A DNA stretch of 64,000 bases, taken from the NCBI GenBank assembly GCA_016707525.1, contig JADJHP010000009.1, forward strand, positions 124,001-188,000, given 5' to 3'. Positions 15,999 through 23,353 of the stretch are shown here, piece by piece (position 1 is the stretch's first letter; the number at the start of each line of letters is the position of its first letter). The stretch is from Ignavibacteriota bacterium. Lineage in GTDB: Bacteria > Bacteroidota > Ignavibacteria > UBA10030 > UBA6906. A program made the translations under genes and the position numbers. Below the pieces are notes generated by a model that was given only the letters and a program-made list of their open reading frames with translations, ran no database searches and was not told the DNA's origin.

Positions 15999-16177
15999 GG
16001 TCTCCTCTCTTACCGATCACCTATCATGATCACCTTCTCTGATAAGGAATGCATCGAATTCCATGCCAGAACATGAACTGCACGAACCGTCGAAATTTCG
16101 ACGGTCCTGCGTTCACTAATGAAGACAGTGTGGTAAAAATTCCAGAGATGGGTGATACAGAAGGTAAAAACTACCGC

Positions 16178-16567
16178 CTATTCCTCGTGGAGTTCACTGC
16201 GAAGGAGCATCAAAATCGCGGATTGTGGAACGATGAGGTACTTTTCGTCCTCGTACTCGACCTCGATAGCCTGCTCGCGCAGGAAGATCGCATAGTCGCC
16301 TTCATGAGCCTGCAACGGGATGTATTTCATAGGCTCTTTGTTGGTCGACCATGGCTCATCTTCGTTGTAGTTCGGATTCGGAATGGGGTATCCGGGCCCC
16401 ACTTTTGTGACCCTCCCGGTCGCCACTTTGTCCTTTTCGCGCACAGAGGCAGGCAGATATAGCCCCGATTTGGTCTTCTCGGAACCCTCATCCAGCGTCA
16501 GTAGCACCCTGTCGCCAACAACGATCAGCTCTTTTTTCACACGTATCGCCATGGTCATCCGTTTCAT
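16178..16567 (-). CDS. GroES-like co-chaperonin, divergent and unpaired
   Basis: Up to 129 residues, against about 95 for typical GroES. The GroES core is visible: VVGDRVLLTLDEGSEKTKSGLYLPASVREKDKVATGRVTKVGPG, then KYLIVPQSAILM. The mobile-loop motif reads SGLYLP where GroES has GGIVLP. A 30-residue insert (YPIPNPNYNEDEPWSTNKEP) sits where the roof hairpin would be. No groL gene adjoins it. It may cap a divergent GroEL or act alone. Starts at 16567, 16558 or 16552 are possible; the promoter leaves a leader of only about 10 nt for the first, so 16552 (MAIRVKKEL) is also plausible. Confidence 0.8.
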   Translation of the reverse strand: MKRMTMAIRVKKELIVVGDRVLLTLDEGSEKTKSGLYLPASVREKDKVATGRVTKVGPGYPIPNPNYNEDEPWSTNKEPMKYIPLQAHEGDYAIFLREQAIEVEYEDEKYLIVPQSAILMLLRSELHEE

Positions 16568-16582
16568 ACACGTTCTGTTTCA

Positions 16583-16611
16583 AAGATAGCAAATCACCCC
16601 GTGAACCTCAA
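16583..16611 (-). promoter_or_regulatory. Sigma70-type promoter of the GroES-like gene
   Basis: TTGAGG (16606-16611), a 17-nt spacer and TATCTT (16583-16588) on the minus strand. No CIRCE inverted repeat is visible nearby, so HrcA control is not indicated. Confidence 0.65.
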
Positions 16612-16802
16612 CCCTCTCCCGAATGCCTCAGATCACGCCGTTGCACAGCAGGTCTTCACACAGAGTCGCCCTACCTGCACTCCAAACAGGAAGAGTGCAA
16701 GAAGCATCCCACTCTCCCTGCACTCTCCCCGATCTTTTCCTCAATCCTCGATCCTCGATCTTTGATCTTCCATCCTCAATTCCTGCTGTCTTTACTGCTG
16801 CC
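16612..16802. other. Non-coding pyrimidine-rich spacer with degenerate short repeats
   Basis: No gene seen. The part at 16738-16780 is built of degenerate 7-8 bp units (CCTCAATC, CTCGATC, CTCGATC, TTTGATC, TTCCATC, CTCAATT). Similar simple intergenic repeats occur at 26841-26880 and 44681-44776. Confidence 0.45.
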
Positions 16803-18095
16803 TTACCTCCGCCCTCTCCCTTCACTCCTCCCACCCGAACTTCCCGAAGAACGCTCACCGCGGTTGCTGCTGCCACCATCCCGCATCACCGGCCGGTCCG
16901 CACTTGGTCGCTCGCTGCGGTTGGCCTCCGGAGCACGTGAGACGCGCCCTTCATCGCGCGGCCGTTCGCTACGGTCCGCATCCTGGTTCCGCCACACACG
17001 ACGGTCGGTGTTCGACCGATCGGTACGGGAGACATCAGCACCCCGCTCAACGCGCCGTTCGGGTTGCGAACGGTCCACCGATCTGCGGTCCATATCCTGA
17101 CGGGTCTCATCCCTCCGCTCACGCGGCGCCACTTCGAACCAACGGCCATTGCGATCTGCCGGACGTCCATCCGGATTCATGCTGCGCGGCTCAGTGTTCC
17201 TCTGCTCCAGCCTGTCTATGGACCTGCCATCGGCACGCGCTTCTTCACGGCGCCGCACATCCATCCGGCGCGTATCCAGGGACGGCATCCGTTCGTTCTC
17301 ACGGACCGATCCCGGACGTTCCACACGCTCCCCGCCACGGCGGTCTTCAATGCGCGGACGGTAGACGCCGATACGGTCGTTTCCTTCGCCCCGCATGCCA
17401 CGCACACGGTCGCGGTCTTCAACATCCACGAGCGTCGTGCGCGGGATACGCACATCACCACGCCGCTCAATGTACTCGGGTTCCGGCCCACGGGAAAGTG
17501 CCCGTCCGTTACCCGGACGTACACTGCCACCCGTCCGCGTCCGTCCGATGAACCTGGTATTATCCTCAGAACGATACACGTACCGGTTGATGTCGTGATG
17601 CATCATGTGACGGCAATTCACGAACGACCAGTAGTGGTAGGGGGTGACCCAGTGCCGCGAATAATGGATACCGTAGGAACCGTGGTACACGGCATACGGC
17701 CCGAGCGGTGCCCATCCAACATAGTCGCCTCCATAACGCCACTCGACCCACGCCGGTGCCCAGTCATAGCCGGGGATCCAGAGCCAACCATAGTAATCAT
17801 CAAAATACCAGCGGCCGTAATGATAGGTTGCCCACCCCCACGGCTCCTCCGTGTCCCAGTACCATCCATCGTCGGTCCAGACCCACCGGCCGAATTGGTA
17901 CGGACGCCAACCCGTTTCGACATGCATCGGCCGCCAGGCGTACAGGCCGGCATCGACCGTGATCCACTCCCCGTGAGGGTCCAGGGAAGAATAGAATGCC
18001 CCGAACGATATCTCGAACCCGCCAAACGAGAACGCGCGCACACTCGCCAGGCCACTCAGGGCTACCAGCGCCAGAACCATCATCACTCGTTTCAT
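16803..18095 (-). CDS. Secreted DUF6600-like protein with Trp/Tyr-rich head and Arg-rich tail
   Basis: 430 residues. Residues 1-21 are a Sec signal peptide (MKRVMMVLALVALSGLASVRA). Residues 25-180 are extremely rich in Trp, Tyr and Gly (WRPYQFGRWVWTDDGWYW, PWGWATYHYGRW, GWLWIPGYDWAPAWVEW), the DUF6600 signature. Residues 190-430 are low complexity with Arg, Asp, Glu, Ser and Gly (DRRSVDRS, GERSSGSSGGRSEGRGRR). The tail is probably disordered. No enzymatic motif is visible; an envelope or surface role is inferred. GAGAGAGG lies before the ATG. The 154-bp spacer toward argF shows no clear promoter for this gene. The compositional bias makes similarity in the tail uninformative. Confidence 0.75.
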   Translation of the reverse strand: MKRVMMVLALVALSGLASVRAFSFGGFEISFGAFYSSLDPHGEWITVDAGLYAWRPMHVETGWRPYQFGRWVWTDDGWYWDTEEPWGWATYHYGRWYFDDYYGWLWIPGYDWAPAWVEWRYGGDYVGWAPLGPYAVYHGSYGIHYSRHWVTPYHYWSFVNCRHMMHHDINRYVYRSEDNTRFIGRTRTGGSVRPGNGRALSRGPEPEYIERRGDVRIPRTTLVDVEDRDRVRGMRGEGNDRIGVYRPRIEDRRGGERVERPGSVRENERMPSLDTRRMDVRRREEARADGRSIDRLEQRNTEPRSMNPDGRPADRNGRWFEVAPRERRDETRQDMDRRSVDRSQPERRVERGADVSRTDRSNTDRRVWRNQDADRSERPRDEGRVSRAPEANRSERPSADRPVMRDGGSSNRGERSSGSSGGRSEGRGRR

Positions 18096-18249
18096 GGGAA
18101 CCTCTCTCCGCTGTGACTGCTTTCACAGGGATATGCTCCAACAGGCATGCCAGACAGGGAATTGCCCTTTTCGGGGCGCAGGGGTCGAAACGACAGCGGG
18201 CACTGTCCACATTCGTGGCCAATGCCCACTTTACCGGACAGCTCAGGTC

Positions 18250-19167
18250 CTATCGTATAGAACCGTCCAGGAGAGCGGCCATGATGCCATTCTGAACCGC
18301 CAGACGGTTGCGCGCCTGCTCTACGGCGATGGAATTCGAACCGTCGAGGACCTCGCCCGTGATCTCCTCCCCGCGATTTGCCGGAAGCCGGTGCATGACG
18401 AGGTGATCCGACTTCGCATGTTTGAGCAACGTCCGGTTCACCTGATAGGGCTTGAAGATGAGAGAACGCCGGCCCCCTTCAACACGGGGCGTGGCTTGCG
18501 GCCAGACATCGGTGTACACGACATCAGCATCGCGAACAGCATCGACCGGGTCTGGGATCATCTCCACCCGGCTGACACCCGCGGCCTGGGCCTCCTCCAG
18601 AAAACGTGGGTGAGGCTCGTATCCAGCCGGACATGAACACACGAGATGGAACGGCAATCGGGCGGCGCACTCGAGCCAGGAGTTCGCCATCGTGTTGCCG
18701 TCGCCTACATACACGATCTTCGTGGTCGGCGTGAAGCGTTGCCGCTCCATGAGCGTGTACACATCACCGAGCACCTGACAGGGATGCAGCAGATCTGTGA
18801 GCGCATTGATCACCGGTACCGTCGCACTCTCCGCCAGTTGCACGCATGTCTGATGACGGACGGTCCGCGCGATGATAAGATCGGTGTACTGGGAGACGAT
18901 CGACCCGATATCGTGAACGGATTCGCGCGCCGCCATGCGGATCGTTGTGTCATCGAGGAAGACGGGATGTCCCCCCAGTTGCGCGATGCCAACCTCGAAG
19001 GACACCCGGGTACGGAGCGATGCGCATTCAAAGATCATCGCCGCCGTTCTGTGCGCGAGGGGCGGGCGGACACGGCTGCCATCAGCGGCAAGCTCTCTGC
19101 TGATCCGCAGGACGGTCTGGAGCTCTTCCGCCGTCCACAAGGCAAAGGAAACAAGATCACGCTTCAT
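18250..19167 (-). CDS. argF: Ornithine carbamoyltransferase-like enzyme with an altered ornithine loop
   Basis: A 305-residue aspartate/ornithine carbamoyltransferase. The carbamoyl-phosphate site is SLRTR (50-54; usually STRTR) and HPCQ (128-131). The OTC-type motif VGDGNTMANSWLE (153-165) favours ornithine over aspartate. The HCLP loop, whose cysteine contacts ornithine in classical OTCs, reads HRLP (259-262). Fold and length fit ArgF, which makes citrulline, but the Cys-to-Arg change leaves the exact substrate open (for example an acylated ornithine). No other arginine gene is adjacent. The DksA-like gene lies upstream on the same strand, and a palindrome at 19208-19229 may be an operator. 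Confidence 0.8.
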   Translation of the reverse strand: MKRDLVSFALWTAEELQTVLRISRELAADGSRVRPPLAHRTAAMIFECASLRTRVSFEVGIAQLGGHPVFLDDTTIRMAARESVHDIGSIVSQYTDLIIARTVRHQTCVQLAESATVPVINALTDLLHPCQVLGDVYTLMERQRFTPTTKIVYVGDGNTMANSWLECAARLPFHLVCSCPAGYEPHPRFLEEAQAAGVSRVEMIPDPVDAVRDADVVYTDVWPQATPRVEGGRRSLIFKPYQVNRTLLKHAKSDHLVMHRLPANRGEEITGEVLDGSNSIAVEQARNRLAVQNGIMAALLDGSIR

Positions 19168-19207
19168 GGAGATCCGGGAGTATGGTCAGGGTTGTGAAAC
19201 AGGAATG

Positions 19208-19229
19208 CGGTACAACGGACGCTGTACCG
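19208..19229. promoter_or_regulatory. Palindrome upstream of the carbamoyltransferase gene
   Basis: CGGTACA and TGTACCG (7-bp arms, 8-nt spacer), 41 bp before the ATG at 19167. It does not match the E. coli ARG box. It could bind a dimeric regulator or form a weak hairpin ending the upstream transcript. Confidence 0.4.
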
Positions 19230-19255
19230 GGAGACGCGGAGCGGACGATCAGGGA

Positions 19256-19609
19256 TCAGAACCGTGAAGAAAGCCGGATCCCTGTGCCGTGCGTCATGAT
19301 GTGGCTGTAGAGCACTTCACACGAACCGCACAACCGCCGCGCAGGATCCGCATCCAGGAGGGTCTGGTCGACCGGACTCTTGCACGCAAGACAGGAGCCG
19401 TAGCTCCCCGCCTCCAGCCGGTTCAGTGCGCTGCGCAATTCATCGATCCGGGCATCGCTCTTGAACGCCAGTAACGCATCGATCTCTCGATCGGATATCT
19501 GGTCCTGAACGAACTGCTCGGCCGAGGCCTCCAGTCCGTACGCGTCCTGCAAATGCGCGTACAGGCATTGCAGGATGCTCCGTCGCATCACACGCTTGCT
19601 CTTCTTCAT
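19256..19609 (-). CDS. TraR/DksA-family zinc-finger protein
   Basis: 117 residues. The C-terminal zinc finger is C73-x2-C76...C94-x2-C97 (SCLACK and LCGSCE), preceded by a helical hairpin containing LRSALNRLEAGSYGSC, as in DksA/TraR proteins that enter the RNA polymerase secondary channel. The N-terminal coiled coil is short and the DxxDxA tip of DksA is not evident, so a direct ppGpp cofactor role is unsure. ATG 19609 was chosen: GGGAG lies 8 nt upstream, and the promoter at 19745-19773 puts the start of transcription after any longer start. The leader is about 130 nt. Confidence 0.8.
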   Translation of the reverse strand: MKKSKRVMRRSILQCLYAHLQDAYGLEASAEQFVQDQISDREIDALLAFKSDARIDELRSALNRLEAGSYGSCLACKSPVDQTLLDADPARRLCGSCEVLYSHIMTHGTGIRLSSRF

Positions 19610-19744
19610 GACGGTAGCTCCCTCTCGCGGACATACATCACTGCATCCACCGCTTACGCATGAGTGCATCGCCCGGGATCCATGGATCGGACCCTCGTGA
19701 TGACCGCAAACGCTGCTCAATGAAAAGAACACATTCCTCATTTC

Positions 19745-19773
19745 AGGATAGAGAATGGGTGGGAGAAAGTCAA
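19745..19773 (-). promoter_or_regulatory. Sigma70-type promoter of the DksA-like gene
   Basis: TTGACT (19768-19773), a 17-nt spacer and TATCCT (19745-19750) on the minus strand. It predicts a start of transcription near 19738. Confidence 0.65.
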
Positions 19774-19894
19774 GGTTTTCGGGGAAAATCGGGGTCCTGA
19801 CGCATCCCGGGCACCCGGGAACTCTGTCCGCGAGTGATTGTTTACATAGGGAGTGCTAATCGCATGAAAAGTCACGCTGTTGAAAGGAGCCACG

Positions 19895-20479
19895 ATGAGG
19901 AGGATCTTGACTGTGAGCCTGATGGCATACATGATGATGGTGGGTTCGCTGACCGGTTCAGCGAAGGATGCGCGCGCCGAAACGCCCGCGCCGAAGAGCG
20001 TGCACGATTTCACCTTGAAGAACATCGACGGCGCGGATGTCCCGCTCGCACGGTACAAAGGGAAGGTGCTGCTGATCGTGAACGTCGCATCCAAGTGCGG
20101 CCACACCCCGCAGTACACGGAACTCGAGGAGCTGTACCGCCGCTACAAGGACAAGGGCCTCGTCCTCCTCGGCTTCCCGGCGAACAACTTCGGCTGGCAG
20201 GAACCCGGGACGGATGCCGAGATCAAAACGTTCTGCACCACGAACTACAACGTGACCTTCGACATGTTCTCGAAGATCTCCGTGAAAGGCAGCGACCAGC
20301 ATCCGCTGTACGCGTACCTGACCTCGGAAGATGCGAACCCGGAAACAGCGGGCGGCGTGAAATGGAATTTCACGAAGTACCTGGTGGATAAGAACGGCCA
20401 CGTTCTCGCGAAGTTCGGCTCCAGCTCCAAACCGCTGTCTGAAGAGATCGTGCAGGCGGTGGAAGAGGCGCTGAAGTAA
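19895..20479 (+). CDS. Exported glutathione peroxidase-family thiol peroxidase
   Basis: 194 residues. A signal peptide (about 1-28, ending SAKDARAE) directs it to the periplasm. The catalytic set is Cys68 (NVASKCGHTPQY), Gln102 (NNFGWQEPG) and Trp157 (VKWNFTKYL). It uses cysteine, not selenocysteine. A second cysteine occurs in FCTTNYNV, so a thioredoxin-type resolving mechanism is possible. It reduces hydroperoxides. AAGGAG lies 5 nt before ATG 19895. The gene is monocistronic and convergent with lpdA across a shared terminator. Confidence 0.9.
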   Translation: MRRILTVSLMAYMMMVGSLTGSAKDARAETPAPKSVHDFTLKNIDGADVPLARYKGKVLLIVNVASKCGHTPQYTELEELYRRYKDKGLVLLGFPANNFGWQEPGTDAEIKTFCTTNYNVTFDMFSKISVKGSDQHPLYAYLTSEDANPETAGGVKWNFTKYLVDKNGHVLAKFGSSSKPLSEEIVQAVEEALK

Positions 20480-20511
20480 AAGATGACGGCAGCTTCTTCG
20501 GTGAAATGAAA

Positions 20512-20540
20512 AGGGCGAGAGGAACCATTCCTCCCGCCCT
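20512..20540. terminator. Bidirectional terminator between gpx and lpdA
   Basis: AGGGCGAGAGG and CCTCCCGCCCT pair with one mismatch around a 7-nt loop. The minus-strand exit is followed by TTTCATTTC. A second small hairpin (CCCCGG/CCGGGG, around 20552-20568) lies nearer to lpdA. Confidence 0.75.
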
Positions 20541-20581
20541 TCTGCTTTCGTCCCCGGAAATCCCGGGGAGGCTCTTCTTCC

Positions 20582-21997
20582 TTACGCCTTCTTCTTGCCC
20601 ATCACGTGTGTTGCATGGCCGTAGAACGCTTCCGCACACTCCATCCACGTCTCGGAGAGTGTCGGGTGGGGATGCACGGACTGCGACATATCGTACGCCG
20701 TCGCCCCCATCTCCATCGCCACCACCGCCTCGCCGATCAATTCCCCGGCTCCCGCACCAACGATGCCCGCCCCGAGGATGCGCTCGGTCTCGGGATCGAT
20801 GATCAGCTTCGTCATGCCATCGGTCCGGTCGAAGCTCAGCGCCCGGCCGGATGCCGTCCACGGGAACTTCACCACTTCCACCGTGCGGTTCGCGGCCTTC
20901 GCCTCCGCTTCCGTCATGCCGGCCCAGGCGATCTCCGGATCGGTGAACACTACCGCCGGGATGATGATGTTCTCGAACACCGTGTCTTCGCCCATGATCG
21001 CTTCCACCGCGATGCGCGCCTCCTTCGATGCCTTGTGCGCAAGCATCACGCCCCCCACCACGTCGCCGATGGCAAGGATGTTCGGGTCACCGGTCTGCTG
21101 ATGCGTGTCGACCTTGATGTAGCCCTTCTCGTCCTGCACGATCTTCGTATTCTCGATCCCCATGTCCGCACAGTTCGGCGCCCGGCCAACGGAGACGAGA
21201 ACACGGTCGTACATCTCCTGCCGCTTCTCACCGTTCATCTCGATGTCCACTTTGATCTGTTTGCCCGAGGTGGCCATCTTGAGGACCTTCACCGAGGTGC
21301 GGACCTCCTTGAACAGCTTCGCCGCGCGGCGCAGCACCGGCCGCACAAGGTCCTGATCCGCTCCGGCAAGCACCGCCGGAAGCGCCTCCACCACGATCAC
21401 GTCACTGCCGAGCGTGGCATAGACCGTCCCCAACTCCATGCCGATATACCCGCCGCCGACAACCAGCAGCTTCTCCGGGATCTCCTCGATCTCCAACGCC
21501 TCGGTGGAGGTCATCACACGCGGATTGCCGAGGTCGAATGCCGGGGGCATCGCCGGCCGTGAGCCGACCGCCACGATGGCCTTGCCGAACGTGATGAACT
21601 GCTGCCCGGAGGCGGTCTCGACCCGCAGGGTCCTGGAATCCTCGAAATGCGCCTTCCCTTCGAGCACCTGGACACCCCGCTTCTGCGCCAGCGTGCGTAC
21701 GCCGCCCGCCAGCTTCTCGATCACGCTGTCCTTCCACGTACGCATCTCGTTCAGATCGATGCGCGGAGCCGCAAAGTGTATCCCCCGGAACGAGGACTCT
21801 TTCGCCTCGTCGATCAGTTTCGCCGCGTGGAGCAGCGCCTTGGAAGGGATGCATCCGCGGTTCAGACAGACACCACCGAGCCGGGCATCGCGCTCCACCA
21901 ACACAACGCTCTTTCCTTTATCGGCCGCGTAGAATGCCGCGGCATAACCGCCGGGGCCGGCGCCGATGACAACAACATCTGTGGTAATGGTATTCAC
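20582..21997 (-). CDS. lpdA: Dihydrolipoyl dehydrogenase (E3)
   Basis: A 471-residue flavoprotein that re-oxidises dihydrolipoamide of the pyruvate dehydrogenase complex with NAD+. The FAD motif is GAGPGGYAAA, the redox disulfide is GGVCLNRGCIPSK, the NAD-binding GGGYIGMELG follows, and the C-terminal HPHPTLSE carries the catalytic His and Glu. The start is GTG 21997. It is the last gene of aceE-aceF-lpdA, 13 bp after aceF. No lipoyl domain is fused to it. Length and motifs are ordinary for the family. Confidence 0.96.
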   Translation of the reverse strand: MNTITTDVVVIGAGPGGYAAAFYAADKGKSVVLVERDARLGGVCLNRGCIPSKALLHAAKLIDEAKESSFRGIHFAAPRIDLNEMRTWKDSVIEKLAGGVRTLAQKRGVQVLEGKAHFEDSRTLRVETASGQQFITFGKAIVAVGSRPAMPPAFDLGNPRVMTSTEALEIEEIPEKLLVVGGGYIGMELGTVYATLGSDVIVVEALPAVLAGADQDLVRPVLRRAAKLFKEVRTSVKVLKMATSGKQIKVDIEMNGEKRQEMYDRVLVSVGRAPNCADMGIENTKIVQDEKGYIKVDTHQQTGDPNILAIGDVVGGVMLAHKASKEARIAVEAIMGEDTVFENIIIPAVVFTDPEIAWAGMTEAEAKAANRTVEVVKFPWTASGRALSFDRTDGMTKLIIDPETERILGAGIVGAGAGELIGEAVVAMEMGATAYDMSQSVHPHPTLSETWMECAEAFYGHATHVMGKKKA

Positions 21998-22010
21998 GTG
22001 TCAGTCCCTG

Positions 22011-22746
22011 TCAGATCTTCACATCGTCTTCGGAGAATTGTTCGAACTCGCGGACAAGGTCCACGATGAACCGTGCGGCATTGGCGCCGTCGATGATCCG
22101 GTGGTCGTACGACAGCCCGAGCGGCAGGATGGTGCGCTCCACGACCTTCCCTTCGCGTATGACGGGCCTGGCCGAGCTCCGGCCCATGCCGAGGATCGCC
22201 ACTTCCGGCGTATTGATGATCGGTGTGAAGAAACCTCCGCCGATGCCACCCTGATTCGAGATGCTGAACGTCCCGCCCTGCATCTCCTCGAGCGCCAGCT
22301 TGCGTTCACGCGCCCTGTCGGCCACCGAGGTCACATCGGCTGAGAGCTGCACCAGGTCTTTCTTGTCCACATCACGGATCACCGGCACGATGAGCCCGTG
22401 TTCGGTGTCCACGGCAAGCCCGAGATGATAATACTGCTTGAGGATCAGCTCGCCCGTTGCTTCCTGCATGCTGGCATTGAAGAGCGGATGTTTCTTCAAC
22501 GCGTTGGCCACGGCGCGGAGGGCGAACGATGTGAGCGTCAGCCGTACACCCTTCTTCTCGTACGCCGGCGCATATTTCTTGCGCAGCGCCATGATGGCCG
22601 TGACATCGGCCTCGTCGAACTGCGTCACATGCGGCACGTGCGTCCAGGACTCGACCATCTTGTTGCTGATGGTCTTCCGGAGTGTCGTGATCCGCTTGCT
22701 CTCCACCTTGCCCCACTTCGAGAAATCCACGACCGCCGGAGCGGGG
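22011..22746 (-). CDS. aceF: Dihydrolipoamide acetyltransferase (E2), catalytic part after a frameshift
   Basis: About 244 residues holding the complete E2 acetyltransferase domain. It starts at APAVVDFSKWGKVESKRI, then HVTQFDEADVT and LGLAVDTEHGLIVPVIRD, and ends with the active site SYDHRIIDGANAARF. The reading frame is -1 relative to the lipoyl-domain part; adding one C to the C4 run at 22743-22746 gives GTVVAP-APAVVDF-like continuity. There is no ribosome-binding site at the junction, so this is the second half of one gene. It acetylates CoA using the lipoyl arm. As this is the only E2 in an otherwise intact operon, a sequencing error is more likely than gene loss. Confidence 0.85.
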
Positions 22747-23326
22747 CAACCACAGGCGCTGCCACTGCTGCGCCACCCGTTGCCGGGCGCGTACCGAGCG
22801 CGGTCTCCTGGAGCCACTGGATGTACCGGCGCACGTCCGCAACGCTCACACGGCCACCGGACTCGGTACCCCGCACACGGCGAAGGTCGATATCCAGTTC
22901 GCGGGCGATCCTTCTCACCGTCGGGGATGCCGGCGGCTGCGGGCCTGTCGGTACCTCGAGCACGGCTCCGCTCGGTTGCATCATCGGCCGCGCACCTGCT
23001 GCGGGGGCCGCCGGACGTGCAGGTGCCTCCTCGGGTTCCTCATCACCAACGCTTGCATCCACCGTCCGCGGTGCGGGCGTAGCCGCGGCCGCGCCATCTT
23101 CACTCACGGTCAGCAGCAAGGCGCCAACCTTGATGACATCACCTTCCTTCACGTGCACCGTTCCGACGACGCCCGCAACAGGCGACGGGATCGATGCCAC
23201 GGCCTTCTCGCTCTCCAGTTCAAGCACGGGCTGATCCTGCGCGATGCGATCGCCCTGTTTGACAAAGATCGTCGCGACGGTGCCGGAATCAGATCCCTCA
23301 CCCAGCCGCGGTAGACGTATCTCCAT
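22625..23326 (-). CDS. aceF: Dihydrolipoamide acetyltransferase (E2), lipoyl and E1/E3-binding part; frame lost near 22746
   Basis: It starts at ATG 23326 with AAGGAG 6 nt upstream. Residues 1-78 are one biotinyl/lipoyl domain with the lipoylated lysine in ELESEKAVASIPSP. A Pro/Ala linker follows, then the peripheral subunit-binding domain (SPTVRRIARELDIDLRRVRG...SVADVRRYIQW) at about 125-170, and a second linker to about residue 193. From 22746 to the stop at 22625 the frame is wrong and unlike the family. There is a single lipoyl domain, in contrast to three in E. coli AceF. The lipoate ligase at 26116 would modify it. Confidence 0.85.
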   Translation of the reverse strand: MEIRLPRLGEGSDSGTVATIFVKQGDRIAQDQPVLELESEKAVASIPSPVAGVVGTVHVKEGDVIKVGALLLTVSEDGAAAATPAPRTVDASVGDEEPEEAPARPAAPAAGARPMMQPSGAVLEVPTGPQPPASPTVRRIARELDIDLRRVRGTESGGRVSVADVRRYIQWLQETALGTRPATGGAAVAAPVVAPLRRSWISRSGARWRASGSRHSGRPSATRWSSPGRTCRM

Positions 23327-23353
23327 GAATGCTCCTTTGCTTCGCCAGTGAAC

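Noticed and set aside
15852..16462. Plus-strand frames opposite the 49-codon gene and the GroES-like gene
   Set aside because: No ribosome-binding sites, no domains; the minus-strand reading explains the sequence.
19610..19741. N-terminal extension of the DksA-like protein (start at 19741)
   Set aside because: The promoter at 19745-19773 places transcription start after that codon, and a Shine-Dalgarno fits ATG 19609.
22741..22750. Programmed -1 frameshift in aceF
   Set aside because: The site is not of the X XXY YYZ type, the C4 tract is too short for efficient slippage of polymerase, and the same context breaks an unrelated gene. A base-calling error is simpler.
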